DNA from: Golubevia sp. BC0850
Lineage: Eukaryota > Basidiomycota > Exobasidiomycetes > Golubeviales > Golubeviaceae
NCBI GenBank assembly: GCA_012976225.1
Contig: JAAVVG010000029.1
Coordinates: 124,001 to 188,000, forward strand
Length of the DNA stretch: 64,000 bases
Direction of reading: 5' to 3'
The position numbers and the translations under genes are program-made. The notes beneath the pieces were generated by a model. The model was not told the origin of the DNA. It ran no database searches and saw only the letters and a program-made list of their open reading frames with translations. This document shows, one piece after another, positions 44,401 to 55,961 of the stretch (the stretch's first letter is position 1; each line of letters begins with the position of its first letter).

Positions 44401-45057
44401 CCTCTCCGTCAGCTTCAACAGATAACTTCTGATTGACACTCACTTAGTAGCTTCTTCGCCCCAAATCCGACCATCTTCTTCTCTTCTCATTCCTCCTTGC
44501 ATTCCAGGACCAGGCCCACCTTGCTGAGATTGAGGACCCATTCCATTCCTACTATTCAAATTGGCATAATTGTAATTCCTTCCAGGACTTCCAACATCTC
44601 CCTTTACACCAGGAGTTCCAGCGATCGATGGATTGTTGCTATTAGAAGGATTAGCAGATTGAGATTCGGAATCCTTACCATTCCCACGAGCCCTCTTGTC
44701 CGAGCTCAATCCACCATTCCCTTGGTTTGAATCCGGACTACCTGAAGCTCCTCGCTTTCGTGAAGTTCCTCCGGATGATCCAGGATTCTGATTGTTACCT
44801 AGAGAGGAAGATGAAGCTCCTCCAGAAGGAGAGTTTCCTCCATTCTGTTGCTTGCTCATTCCTCCTCCTCCTCCTCCGTTCCCGCTCGAACCTGGAGGTC
44901 CACCATTAGAACTGGTTGATTGCTGTTGTTGCTGAGATGGAGGATGACCTGTCTGGGATTGTTCTCCTACCGGAGCGTAAGGTTGAGGAGGATAAACGCT
45001 GGAGGAAGTGCTCGGACCAGCACCTGATGCAGGGTAGCTGGAGTATTGATTTGACAT
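41482..45057 (-). CDS. LisH-domain transcription regulator, Flo8/SOM1-like
   Basis: Four coding exons, about 1,040 residues. The N-terminal exon is low complexity (Ser, Gly, Gln, Asn). The second exon encodes the LisH block LDVYVWDYLVRRGFQSAARALMSEAGM and PLKTPQGLLFE, continued by EYWAIFWDVFAARTGRGS: a LisH followed at close distance by a WxIFWDVF helix is the Flo8/SOM1 arrangement. The long third exon is Gln/Pro/Gly-rich with polyQ runs (about 42370-42400 and 43380-43500). The last exon ends NLEEFGSMLNGMGMNDLFDFDFEGG...EPWGDFMGSNN (TAG 41484-41482), an acidic-hydrophobic segment like an activation domain. Fungal homologues act downstream of cAMP-PKA in filamentation and adhesion; the role here is by analogy. 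Confidence 0.85.
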
Positions 45058-46819
45058 GGGCTCCTTTTAGAGGTTGAGGGACATTCGAGATTGAGTTGAA
45101 TTTGAAGGTTGAATGGATTAGAGTTGATGGTTGGTTTGAAGTTTGAGGAAAAAGATGAAGAAGAGTTGAGTTAGTGAAAGAAGCCGAGAGAGGATTGAAG
45201 ATAAGGTGGGTTGGATCGAGAGCAGAGGAAGGAAAGGCTTGGGGGTTATTCGGAGGGAATAGAGAGAAGGAAGAGAGAGAATAGCTAGATGTGAAGAGCT
45301 GCTGATCTAACTCTAAAAGGTGAAGTGATGGATTGTCCGGTGGATGGAGAGGAGATGGAGAAGAACTCTCCAAGAACACAAAGGACTTTGTGGATTTCCT
45401 GAAACTCACCCTTTCCCAATTATTAACTCTCCCACTATTCTCCCTACTTCCTTGCTCGATTGAATAGGTGTGATTATTGGGATAATCGAATTCAAGGCTT
45501 GAGCTGTAAGTTTGACTTCGTTGGGGCTGTCGATGGTGATCTTGAAGATGATCTTGATATTCTGAGTTGGAATTACTTCTTAGGGGAGCGGTCCCTCGTC
45601 CAACCATCTCCTTTTGGTCAGAGATTTGAATGGGAAGAAGTTTGAGAGAGTAGGAAAGGAAAGGACTTGGTCCAAATTAGGAGACAGCGGTAGGGATAGA
45701 GGGAGGAAAGGAGGAGAGGTTTGGAATTGGTGGAGCTGGAGAGTACTTCTGGATTGGGAAGTTTTCGGTTGAATCGTCTTCTCTTGGCAGCCCCTGCTGA
45801 ACTTGATCTTCGAAGATTCTTTTTTTCTGGATTCTCTTAGAACCAAAGGAAAGGGAAGAAGGGGAGGCAGAATAGAAGGAAGGTCCAAAGCCAACCAACG
45901 GCGATATGAATCTCCAGCAAACCTTATAACAAAGGAACTCTTCAGGTTTACGTTTTTCCTTTCTACCGGTGGGATCTGTGTATTCTGTATTCTGTGTTCC
46001 CTGAACTTCTGTAAAGTGCTCTGTCTGTATGCTCCAGAATTTTGCGGAGGCTTGGAGGAGTCGAGGCCCTCCTTCGGGACTCGTTTGAGGATCTTGATTC
46101 CTCAAGCTCAAGATTCGTTTTGTTTTCCCGGCCATGTATCGATTCAAAGGTTCAAAAGCAAGGAACCTGCTATCAGACTGTATACATCCTGAAGAGGCTC
46201 TGAATCGCGAAAGGACTCTACAAGCAAGTCCAAAGAAATGAGGACTAATGAGGCTTTACAAGCTTGCTCTATTAGAGAGTTTGAGTATGTTGTACATCAT
46301 GATATTTGGAACTTTGAGCCAAATCAGAGAGAGAGGACGAGAAGAAAATTCATAGAAATTGAAGTGAGGGAGAGCGTGTTCAGGGATGTTGCCTTCTACG
46401 ACTGACTGAAACGCAACCTCGCCAGAGGTCTGATGAGGCCCGACAAACTCAGAGGAGATGGTCGTGCAGGCGAAGGGTGCATTCGGGAGTATGTTGGAGT
46501 TGAAGAGAGAGCTCGAGAGATTGTGGAGCTTAGCATGGCAGGAGGGCAGCTGAAGGAGAGGGAAGATGAGAATTAAACGGGAAGGATCAGCATTCGTCTC
46601 TCGTCGCCACGCATACATTCTCCATTTTGCGACCTCTCGAGTATCTTGAGAAGACTGCCAAGTCCATTTCCGAGGAGCTTCCAGAATGCCTGATCCAATA
46701 ACAGACAGAGGATAGCTCTCTTCCACCTCTTCTCATCATCTTGCCTTGCTTTCCACTCTCATTTGATCCTCGAGAGGCTCCTTTCAGCTCTTGGATCCAC
46801 CAGAAGATATTCAGATGAC
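45058..46819. other. intergenic, 1.76 kb, with one doubtful ORF
   Basis: The largest gap in the window, upstream of the LisH regulator and downstream of uS13m. A long upstream region fits a regulated transcription factor gene. A doubtful minus-strand ORF at 45677-46135 is listed separately. Another frame, 46256-46726 (minus), is unconvincing. Confidence 0.5.
45677..46135 (-). CDS. doubtful small ORF, unknown
   Basis: MAGKTKRILSLRNQDPQTSPEGGPRLLQ and onward has a mixed, coding-like composition (KFWSIQTEHFTEVQGTQNTEYTDPTG) up to EEFLCYK, where AAG-GTTTGC could be a donor. After that the frame turns Ser/Pro-rich. No family is recognised and no supporting motif exists. It may be a real small gene with an intron, or part of the LisH regulator's 5' region. 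Confidence 0.25.
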   Translation of the reverse strand: MAGKTKRILSLRNQDPQTSPEGGPRLLQASAKFWSIQTEHFTEVQGTQNTEYTDPTGRKEKRKPEEFLCYKVCWRFISPLVGFGPSFYSASPSSLSFGSKRIQKKRIFEDQVQQGLPREDDSTENFPIQKYSPAPPIPNLSSFPPSIPTAVS

Positions 46820-47486
46820 TCACCTATCGCCAGCAAACGTTCCAAACTGTCTCCTCTCAACTCTATTCAACTTCCTAGCAGTCTGAGCATTCCTTCTAGT
46901 TCTCTGTCCTCTAACCGGAAGACCTCCAGCATGCCTTCTACCCTTATAAGATCCAACCATTCGATGATGAGCAATATTTGCTTGCATAGCTCTTCTCAAA
47001 TCTGATTCCAGAACCAAAGACCTAAGAGGATCGTTCGAAGGAGAATGCCTTTGAGAAGGCGGTAAAAGAAATTCAGCTTTCGTCGAACGTGGAATTGAGG
47101 AGGATGAAGAATTTGATAAGATTGATGAAGGTGATGGAAGGATTGATGAAGTTGGAGTCGGAGCTCTTGAAGGGATGGATCCTGGAGAAGAGAGGTAAGC
47201 TGAAAGCTCTGCTACTTGAGATTCAGATAGAGAGGCTACTGTGGCCCTTTCGTGAAGTTGTAATCTGGCACAAAGCTTGCTGGAGGTGGCGTATGAAATC
47301 CCGTAGAAGGCAGTAAGAGCAATCTGGTCGAGAGAAAGAGGAGGAGAGAGAGGAAGAAGGAAGGATGAGATTGGATCAAGATGGAGAAGTTTCCTTGAAG
47401 AGCTCCAACCTGGGTTCCGTTGGACTGAATTGAATACTAACTCTGACTAGCTTGTGATCTGGAAGGTGGGCTCCTAATAGATACAT
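46820..47486 (-). CDS. mitochondrial small ribosomal subunit protein uS13m
   Basis: Two exons (47486-47442, 47323-46820) give 182 residues. MYLLGAHLPDHKLVRIALTAFYGISYATSSKLCARLQLHERATVASLSESQVAELSAYLSS is the uS13 N-terminal helix-two-turn-helix part. LESDLRRAMQANIAHHRMVGSYKGRRHAGGLPVRGQRTRRNAQTARKLNRVERRQ is the conserved C-terminal part that contacts 16S-type rRNA. It corresponds to yeast Sws2. Between the two halves lies an unusual insertion of about 55 residues rich in Ser and Pro (GSIPSRAPTPTSSILPSPSS and on to NDPLRSL). The gene is head-to-head with the MFS transporter, with 79 bp between start codons. Confidence 0.93.
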
Positions 47487-47565
47487 TTTGAGGCGCTGAT
47501 GAGGTTGTGGTCAAGAGAGGTTCTTCTCGCTGCAACTTCTTATTTCTCTTGCCAAAAAAGCACGG
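47487..47565. promoter_or_regulatory. bidirectional promoter, uS13m / MFS transporter
   Basis: Only 79 bp lie between the two ATGs. The 5' UTRs must be very short or overlap. No TATA box is seen. Confidence 0.6.
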
Positions 47566-50125
47566 ATGCCAATTTCTCCAAAATTATCGAATAGACCACT
47601 TCCATCTTCTAAGTTGGTCATCTCTAGCAATCCAAACCCAGATCAAGGACTAGATTCAACAGAAGAGGACGATTCCAACTCGATCTCTCAAGGTGCAACA
47701 GTCGGGCCATCCTCCCCTCAACGACGAAGACCTTCGACCGGAAGAAGGAGGAGTTCTTCTATTACTGCAAGTGCCGAATTGATGTCTGCTTACTCAAATA
47801 ACCAGTCAAATCCGAGCTTGAACAGGAGAGCTTCAAAGTCATCTTCCGTTTCTGCCTCGAATGGCAAGGGCAAGCTGACGAATCAAGACGAGGATGAAGA
47901 AAGGAGAGAGGAGAATCAGGGTCTACTCGAACACTATGAAGAATATCTTCCTTCTCAGAACTTTAGACCAAGGCGTAAGTAAGAGCAAAGGTTCTAAGAG
48001 AGGAGAATCTCTTCTCATTCGACCTCGCCGGCGGGCTGACATTCCTCTGTCTCCCACCTGCTTTCTCTCAGCGTATCACATAGCCATTGTCTCTTGTTTG
48101 GCAGCTCTAGGAAATGGAATACCTTTACCTACCGTATTCTCACTCTACAAGACGGTCATGTGCGGAATTGTGGGCGACAAGGATGAAACCTCTAATTCGC
48201 TCCACCTCCTATCATCGGAAAAGAAAGGCTTCTGGTCTATCCTCTTCCCACCTTCTCCAGAACTTCCACTTCCCGCAGAATGTCCAACATCAGAAGTAGC
48301 AAGCTTGACATCCTTCTATTCCTCAACTCTAGCAGTCACCGGAGCTCTACTCTCACTTCTTCTACTTCAACTTTTAACGAATTTGACAACCAAAAATAAG
48401 TCCTCAACTTTAGGATTCCATTTCAAGAAACTCGGAAGGAAACCACCTCTAATCTTCGTTCATTGCTTTCTTTCTTTGACCTATCTACTTTGTGCAGTCT
48501 TTCCGTTGATCTTCTTCCCAAGTCACCCAATTTTAACTGCTGTCACTCTAGGTTTATCAAGGGTACTAGCAGATGCGAATAATGGAAGTCCTCTGATGCT
48601 TTTGACTCAGAACTACGTTTTTGATACCACCGATACCGAACATCATGCTTCCAGGTGAGTGATCGTAGAGTCTTCCGAAGGCTGTTCAAGCCGAGCTGAC
48701 TCTTCTTGAATCTCTTCCAATTACTACAGCTTGGCGTTTGTTGATGGGTTATCTCAGCTAGGAAGTTTCCCTTCTGCCGCCATCGGAGGATGGATAGCCA
48801 GTTTGACTCGCAACTTCTGGTCACCTTTCTATTCTGCAGCTGTTGTTCTGGCTATCGCAAGCGTCTACATCATGACTTGCGTTCCGGAGAGTAGGAAAGG
48901 GTTCCGAGAGGGTGCTGGAAGGGAAGAAGAGGAGGAGGAAGAAGAAGCAGAACAGCGGAATCTGGAAGGCTCAAGTGATGAAGAAAGAGATCGGGAAAGC
49001 TCCAGTTCTTCGCAAGCTGGTAATCCGGCATCAAGGTCGACTCAAACCCAAGACACCTCAACTCAACGACTCAAATGGTCTCCACTGAGGGTTATCTCCT
49101 TTCTATCTCCTCTACTACTATTTCTTCCAGTTCGTCTACCACATTCAACCCACTTAAGTACTCCAGGCGAAACTTCAAATGATTCGAAACGCAAGCGTTT
49201 AAGATATCTACTTCTACCGCCGCTACTATTCCTCCTTTCTCTTCTGGAAGCCTGCTACAACGTCTTCATTCTGCCAGCTCTTCTCCTTTACAATACCGAC
49301 ATTTTAGGTCTCTCAGTTATTCAAAACGGTTTAGTCGTTAGTGGTCTTCAAGCAGTAAGGGGACTTTGGCTCATTGCCATATGGCCAAGAGGACTAAGCT
49401 GGTGGAGAGGGAGCTCGAAGGAAGAGGACGAGCAACGTTCGTCGAACTCCAACTCAGAAGATCAAGCATCAAAGAAGAATCAACTCAATAGGCCAAAGAG
49501 ACCAAATCCAATGATTAGAACTTCTTACGGATCAACTTCTTATTCACCCGAAACCCCTCTACCAGACGATAGAGCTCCTCTAGGCTCCAATTCAAGTAAA
49601 GATGCTTCTCTGAAAAGAGAAAGATCTGGAGATTTGGTTCCTCTGATTTTCTCCTACGCACAAGCCTCGATTGGGTTTATGATTCTCTCCACCTCAAGAT
49701 CTAGCTTTTGGTCCAATCCTCTGATTCCAATCGTCATGGGAACTTGGGTTTTGGAGACTGGAAGTGGTTCTCACTCGTGTAGGACAAGTTTAATCGTCAA
49801 AACTTTAGGAGATCTGATCACAGATAACAGGAAGAGGGAACAAGAGAATGAGGTAGAAACTTCGGATCAAGATCAAACTACAGAGGTTTCCGAAAGCAAT
49901 TCAAAAGGATCAGATCCAAGGGATACTGATCTTGAAACGTCTCTCCTTTCAGCTCTCCAACTTCTAGCGACTCTGACTCTTTCTTCAATTCCGGTCTTTA
50001 CTTCGGCAGTCTACTCCTGGGGATTGAAAATTGATCTACCAGAGAGCGTTTGGATTTTGAAAGCTCTTTGTTCACTGGGAAGTCTGGTTCTCGCTGGGTT
50101 AGTTTGGTGGGTCGATGGGTGGTGA
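47566..50125 (+). CDS. MFS transporter with long cytosolic regions
   Basis: Three exons (47566-47974, 48072-48654, 48730-50125) encode 795 residues. The first ~135 residues are hydrophilic and Ser/Arg/Glu-rich. Membrane segments then alternate: YHIAIVSCLAALGNGIPLPTVFSLY, FYSSTLAVTGALLSLLLLQLL, PLIFVHCFLSLTYLLCAVFPLIFF, a loop GLSRVLADANNGSPLMLLTQNYVFD, SLAFVDGLSQLGSFPSAAIGGWIAS, PFYSAAVVLAIASVYIMTCVPES, a long acidic central loop, then further helices after LLLPPLLFLLSLLEACYNVFILPAL. The layout of two helix bundles joined by a long charged loop fits the major facilitator superfamily, resembling the SLC46/TCR1-like group. Substrate unknown. A second hydrophilic insert (about residues 530-600) interrupts the C-terminal bundle. 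Confidence 0.78.
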
Positions 50126-50417
50126 TGAGAGAGGGGGTGGATTGGGGGAGGGGGCCGAAGAAAAGCTTGGAGCTGTAATGTATTTTCTCTGAAACCCTGT
50201 TAATCATTCAAAATCAGTGAATACACAAATCAGAAGGCACATTTTCATCAATCCCCTCGAAATATGGGGTGTGCTCCGAAAGGTCAAACTATAAGCCTAA
50301 GACTTTTCTTCTCAAGCTCTACATGTCGTCTCTCTTCCCACACACGCATCTTTGCTATATACTTCTTGGCAAATCTCACAAACTCAACTTCAACAGCAAC
50401 TTTCTAGAGATATCAAA

Positions 50418-53400
50418 ATGCCTTCTCGAGGAAGAGGTAGAGGCAAAGGAAGAGGAGGAGGAGGTGGTGGTGGTGGTGGTGGAAGAGGGAAAGGTAATAG
50501 AGGTGGATCTGGGAACAATTGGAACCAGGACAGAAATGATGCAACCAGAGTCGGTTGGGCAAGTGATGAGACTGGGATGGTGAATCATAAATTGTGAGTA
50601 CATAGGAGAGCAGGATCGGGAGGAGATGGTTGAGTGCAAGCCGAATGAATTCCAGATTGAGCCTGGAAGAGACTCCTTGGGCTTGCGCGGAAGGATGCTT
50701 CGAAAGGAAAGCTCGATAAGTGGATAGTCAGATTCGAATCGAGACAATCATCAACTCGATCTCAGTCGCTCGGCCTGCTTCCTCAGGTGCCCAGCATCTC
50801 ATTCTGAACCCACCCCGCCTTACTTCTCTCTCCTCCCGCCTTCCCTTCTCAGTGAAGCCTACTATCACGATCAGAACATTCTATCTACTCCAGAGGAATG
50901 GGCAGCATTTCTTGCAACAATTCGTCAACCTTTACCTACCACTTTCAGAATTACTGGAGGACTACCTTCTACCTCTCAAATCAGTTCCCAAATGCTTAAC
51001 GTTCATCTACCCTCCCTATCATCCGTCATCTTCGAAGGTCAGCCAGTACCTGCACCCATTCAAATGGCTTGGTATCCAAATCATCTAGCATGGTCCTTAG
51101 ATGTCAAGAAGAATGTCTTGAGAAAGAACTCCGAATTCAAGAAGTTTCAAAGATTCTTGGTCTCTGAGACCGAAGTTGGAAACATCAGTAGACAAGAAGC
51201 TGTTTCGATGCTGCCTCCTCTATTCATGAAGATCGAAGAATGGCATGTCGTACTCGACATGTGTGCAAGTCCTGGAAGCAAGACCGCTCAAATCGTTGAG
51301 ATGCTGCATGGAGCTAGCGGATTGGGTATAGAATCTGAAGGAGAGGATGGAACAAAAGTGGAAGGCTACAATCCGAATCCAAAAGGATTAGTCATAGCAA
51401 ATGATTCAGACACCAAGAGAGCTCATATGCTAGTCCATCAATCTTCTCGTCTACCTTCTCCAAATCTTCTAGTCACCAATTTAGATGCTTCTGTCTTTCC
51501 CAAGATGCAAGTTCCTTATCTAGAGAAGCCAAAGGAAAACTCCGAAACGAGCGGGAAGGGAATCGAAACGAGGCCTCTACTTTTCGATCGAATCTTAGCC
51601 GATGTGCCTTGTTCGGGAGATGGTACTATCAGGAAGAACATTGGAATTTGGAAGGATTGGGGAACTCAGAATGCGAATGGAATTCACAGGTGAGTCTGGA
51701 GGGGAAACCCTTCAGTTTAGATCGGCGAGAGCATCGTCTCTTCTCGACTCCGATCCTGTAGATTCTCACACGTCGTACCTCTCCTCTCCTCCTTACAGCC
51801 TTCAACTCAGAATTCTGCTCCGAGGTATTGCTCTTCTCAGACCCGGAGGTCGTCTTGTCTACTCGACTTGCTCCATGAACCCAATCGAGAATGAAGCTGT
51901 CATCTCGGCTGCTCTACGTGAATTGGGAGCTCAAGCGCCTATGGATTCAGATTATTCAGAGGTCGGAGGCGAAGGATTCAAAGAAGGCGGAGTCAAACTA
52001 GTCGACTGCTCGGATATGCTTCCAGATCTGAAGCGAAGGAAAGGTCTCACCAGCTGGAAGGTCTCTCCTTGGAAGGCTAAGTCTCCGGCTCCAGGTTCGA
52101 CTGCCGCTGAGAATGGAGAAGAAGCTTTTAGTGAGACTGTTGCCGCAGCTGAAGCATCAACCTCTACGACGGAGCCAGTAGACAGCAACGTGGACGTTCC
52201 GGGAACTGCCTCTTACAGATCCAAAGTTCTACCATCGTGTCACTGGGTTTCATCTCATGATGAACTCAAGACTCTAGATGAGAACTTAGCTGGAACGACC
52301 GCCAAGACTCTTTGGGGACATGGAAACGAAAGGAATCTTGGAATCGAGAAGTGCATGCGAGTCTATCCTCATGATCAGAATACTGGAGGCTTCTTTGTTG
52401 CTGTTCTCGAGAAGAAGGAACTTCCTCAGAAAAAGAACAAATCAAAGAAAGAATTCGAAGTCGAGGAGAAGGAGAGAGGTGTGGCAATGGGAATGTCAAG
52501 AGCTGTACAGGAGAGAGAAAGGCTATTCCGAATGAGTGGACAAGCACCAGAAGAGACCAAGGCTACTATCTCTCAGATCCCTGCTGCTGCTGCTAGTTCT
52601 TCTGCCGAAGCTCCTGCTACTGCCGACGCCTCCTCATCTGCTGGAACGATGGAAGTGGAAGAGAAGTCGAGCAGCAAGAGGGCAGCCTCACCATCTCTAG
52701 ATGAAGCGGCTCCATCCTCTAAGAAAGTCAAATCCTCCGAAGATTCAGCCTACAGCCCTTCAATGGACACTGATTCAGGTCATGGCTTATCAGGAGGTTT
52801 ACCTTACAAAGAAGATCCTTTCGGTTACACTCCTTCTAATGATCCTCAAGTCGACCTTTGCTTCGATCATTTCTCTCTCTCAGAAAGCTTCCCAAGGCAC
52901 AATTTGTTGGTTAGAAATTGGAAAAAGGCGCCTCTAAGGAGTATCTATTTGACTAGTGATTCGGTTCATGCTTTAATTTCGGGAGGAGGAATCGGACCTA
53001 GCTATAATGAGAAGAAGGTGATGTTGGCTAGAGCTAAAGGAGAAGGGAGGATCAAAGATGGAGATGATAATGAAGCCGAAGGGGAAGCTGGAGTTGAAGA
53101 TCAAGCCGACTCACCAAGACATCCTTACATGAATCCTATCCGGTTGAGACTACTCTCAGCTGGAACAAAGTTGTTCGCCAGACAGTCCTCAATCCCAGCT
53201 GCTCTAGAAGCTTCATTGGAGTGTAGATGGAGAGCCACTTCAGATGGTATCATGGCTTTAAGACCTTTCGTTCTACCTTCAAAGATCGTCAAGGCGACTC
53301 TAGAGGATCTCAAGTTCTTGATCAAGACTCATTACTCGATGACTGAAGATTTACCTGATGGAAAATTCAAGGATCAAGTCTCTGATTTGAAAAACGGCAG

Positions 53401-53898
53401 CTTCGTGGTCGATGTTGAGGCTAGCGAGTGTACGGTGGAAGAAAATGAGAAAGACAAAGGCAAGAAAGGAAGGAACAATCACGATGATGAATTCAAAGGA
53501 AAGAGGTTGATCAAGCTGGAGACCAGACTGACTGTACCTGTCTGGAGAGCTCCTACTAGTATCAACTTGATGCTAGACAAACAGGAGAAAACGTGAGTTT
53601 CCATTCTTGAGTGGATCACAAGACCAAACAGACTATTCTCTGACCAACTCCTTTACTCTCCCTTTACCACTACCTCAGTGCTCTTTCTCACAGACTCTTC
53701 GGAATCGATTTGGCCCCAAGCAAACCAGGTATGCCTCGTGGAAAGAATGCTCCCCCTCCAACCCTCAAGAAAGGAGTGACCGAAGAGGAGATGGAAGAAG
53801 CCATGAACGCCGGCCCAAGTGGAACTTCAGATTTGCTTAAATCAGAGGAAGCCAATGCGGACACTACGAAGCAAGATCAAGAGAATAAAGAAGCTTGA
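50418..53898 (+). CDS. TRM4: tRNA (cytosine-5) methyltransferase, TRM4/NSUN2
   Basis: Four exons (50418-50593, 50853-51689, 51799-53592, 53694-53898) encode 1,003 residues. An RGG-like Gly-rich N-terminus (MPSRGRGRGKGRGG) precedes FEAYYHDQNILSTPEEWAAFLATIRQPLPTTFRI. The catalytic domain shows AdoMet motif I DMCASPGSKTAQ, motif IV ADVPCSGDGTIRKN with the release Cys, and motif VI YSTCSMNPIENEAV with the nucleophilic Cys, so both catalytic Cys are present. The long C-terminal part contains Glu/Ser/Ala-rich linkers and a PUA-like region (FARQSSIPAALEASLECRWRATSDGIMALRPFV). NSUN2/Trm4 makes m5C at several tRNA positions in the nucleus. The start is set by the Gly-rich exon; the conserved part begins at FEAYYHD. 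Confidence 0.95.
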
Positions 53899-54447
53899 TC
53901 CGAAGCGTTGATGTTCCACTAAAGTTCTGTCCCTCCAACTCTTTCTCGGCTCGTGTGTTTCGCTTTAGACTGTCTCTTTGTACTGTTTGCATTTCAGAAT
54001 CACACTCCGTTTCTAGTCTTCTTTCCCTCAAAGATCATCTCCATTTGAAGAATTACTTCTCCTCAAAGTAGTCTTGTTATCTCTACCGTTCTTTCTAACG
54101 ATTGAGTTTCTACTACTATCCCTTTCTCTCTGTCTTTGACGTTCTGCCAGAGCCGAATCAGTATCATCAGATGCATTTGCACCTGGCTGGAAAGATATAA
54201 AGCTTGAGATTCTTGTGGAGACAGGAAATCACTTGATGGTAGAGAGTCATTCTCGGTTTTAGAGTTAGGTCTCGAACTAAGGCTGAGGAAAGATGGGATA
54301 GTGACCTGCTTTCAAAATAGGAAGAAGAATGGGAAGAGGAAGAATCAAACTAGATTTGGATGAGATGCTCAGGTCAAGAGGAGAGAAGAAGAGAATGAAA
54401 TCCAAGTCTTCTTCTCTCTTTCTCCACATCAGCCCGCTCATCTTTCA
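53899..54447. other. intergenic, 0.55 kb
   Basis: 3' flank of TRM4 and promoter of the following SDR gene. Nothing further is recognised. Confidence 0.6.
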
Positions 54448-55359
54448 ATGAGTACTTCAACGACTCAAGTCAATCGCACCTTGAAATTTCTAATCTCTGG
54501 AGGAGGAAGAGGATTAGGTAGAGGATTGGCCAGGAGCCTCCTTCAGCAAGGCCACTCCGTATTTCTCATGGATTCTAACCAAGAAGAACTGAAACATACC
54601 TTGACGTCGCATCTACCAAAATGTCGAGAACAAAGCCCCAAAACTTTCGGATCCTACGCTGGTGAAGTAGCTGATGTAAGCTCTATCCAATCCATCAAGT
54701 CAGCGATCGCATCAGCTGCAAATTTTCATAATCAAAGCATCGACGTTCTGGTGTGCAATGCTGCTAAGACGAATCCTTACTGGAAGAGTGGAGATGGACT
54801 CATAGAGGATGTAGATCCTTCTGAATGGAAAGAATTCGTTGAGGTCAACCTGAATGGAACTTTTTATCTCACTCAAGCTGCTTTGCCTTTTTTGAGGAAA
54901 TCTCAGTCTGGACCTTCAATCATCAACGTTTCTTCAACTAGATCCAAACAGAGCGAGCCTTTTCAAGAAGGTTATGCTTCAACGTGAGTCTGGCGTTGAG
55001 TAAGAAAGAGCTTTAAGAGAAAGATAGACTTACCTTCTCACTTCTCTCTCCACAGCAAAGCAGCGCTTCTCGGTCTCACCCATGCGCTGGCTTCCTCTCT
55101 TTCACCTCAGATCAGAGTCAATGCCATTCTACCAGGCTGGATTCCTTCTGGTCATGAGTCGAAGAAGGGCGATGAGGAAGGGTTGAAATGGGACGAAGGG
55201 ATGAACGAAGGAGATCAGTCGCAACATTGGACTGGTCGAGCCGGAAAGATAGAGGACTTTCATCAAACAGTACTTTATCTCAGTCAATGTGGATTTATAA
55301 CTGGTCAAGAGATAGTGATCGATGGAGGAATGACGAAGAAGATGATTTACGAGGAATAG
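54448..55359 (+). CDS. classical short-chain dehydrogenase/reductase
   Basis: Two exons (54448-54983, 55056-55359) encode 279 residues. LKFLISGGGRGLGRGLARSLLQQGHSVFLMDSN is the Rossmann start with GGGRGLG in place of TGxxxGxG (first position Ser instead of Thr). VLVCNAAK replaces the usual NNAG. The catalytic residues are Ser in INVSSTRSK, Tyr and Lys in YASTKAAL, the YxxxK motif being split by the intron. IRVNAILPGWI and FITGQEIVIDGGM complete a standard SDR. The acidic residue in FLMDSN suggests NAD rather than NADP. Substrate unknown. Confidence 0.9.
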
Positions 55360-55961
55360 AAAAGTTCTGCCGTCACCCATCATCATGAGTCTTTATTCTC
55401 TGTTTTCTCTAATCTTGCTATTGTCAGATTTTAACTATGAATACTTTCTGAAAGTGTTCAGAATGAAAGAAGAAGGTGTGGGTCCCCTTAGCCAGCGAGC
55501 GAACGTTTTCCTGTGTGATCCAAAGAAACGCGGCACCTCTGATGATGTGTAGTAAAGAACTTAGATTGTTGAATTAGTGAGAAACTATGATGATGTGCGT
55601 GTGTGAAAAAACAGAAAACGAAAATGTAAGGTACTTTTGGAACAGCGATGCTCGGAACCGGGAAATAGCGACGGCGGAAAGAGGTCTCTGGTTTGCTCTC
55701 TTGAAAAATTGAATGAGTTGGAATAGAAATCGAATAAGAAGAAAAAAATGGAGCGAGGAATATGAAAACTAGAAATGTGAAATGGGAGAAAGGAAATCAA
55801 TGTGGAAAAGGAGGCGAAACAAGATTTTATGAGACGGACTTTTTCTATCAAGGCTAATTTTTTTTCTTCTTTTGAGGGTTGCGCATTCTTTTGGTTTTTT
55901 TTTCATCTTCTTACTTGAATTCTGTTCTAGCATGAACCAAGATGTCCAGCACTTCTTGACA
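55360..55961. other. convergent intergenic, 0.6 kb
   Basis: 3' flanks of the SDR (plus) and an uncharacterised gene (minus). T-rich runs at 55857-55905 on the plus strand. No gene is recognised. Confidence 0.6.

Noticed and set aside
46256-46726. 156-codon minus-strand frame downstream of uS13m
   Set aside because: No domain or splice support; likely the 3' flank of uS13m.
54448-55359. Possible bacterial origin of the SDR gene
   Set aside because: It has an ordinary spliceosomal intron in the YxxxK motif and base composition like its neighbours.
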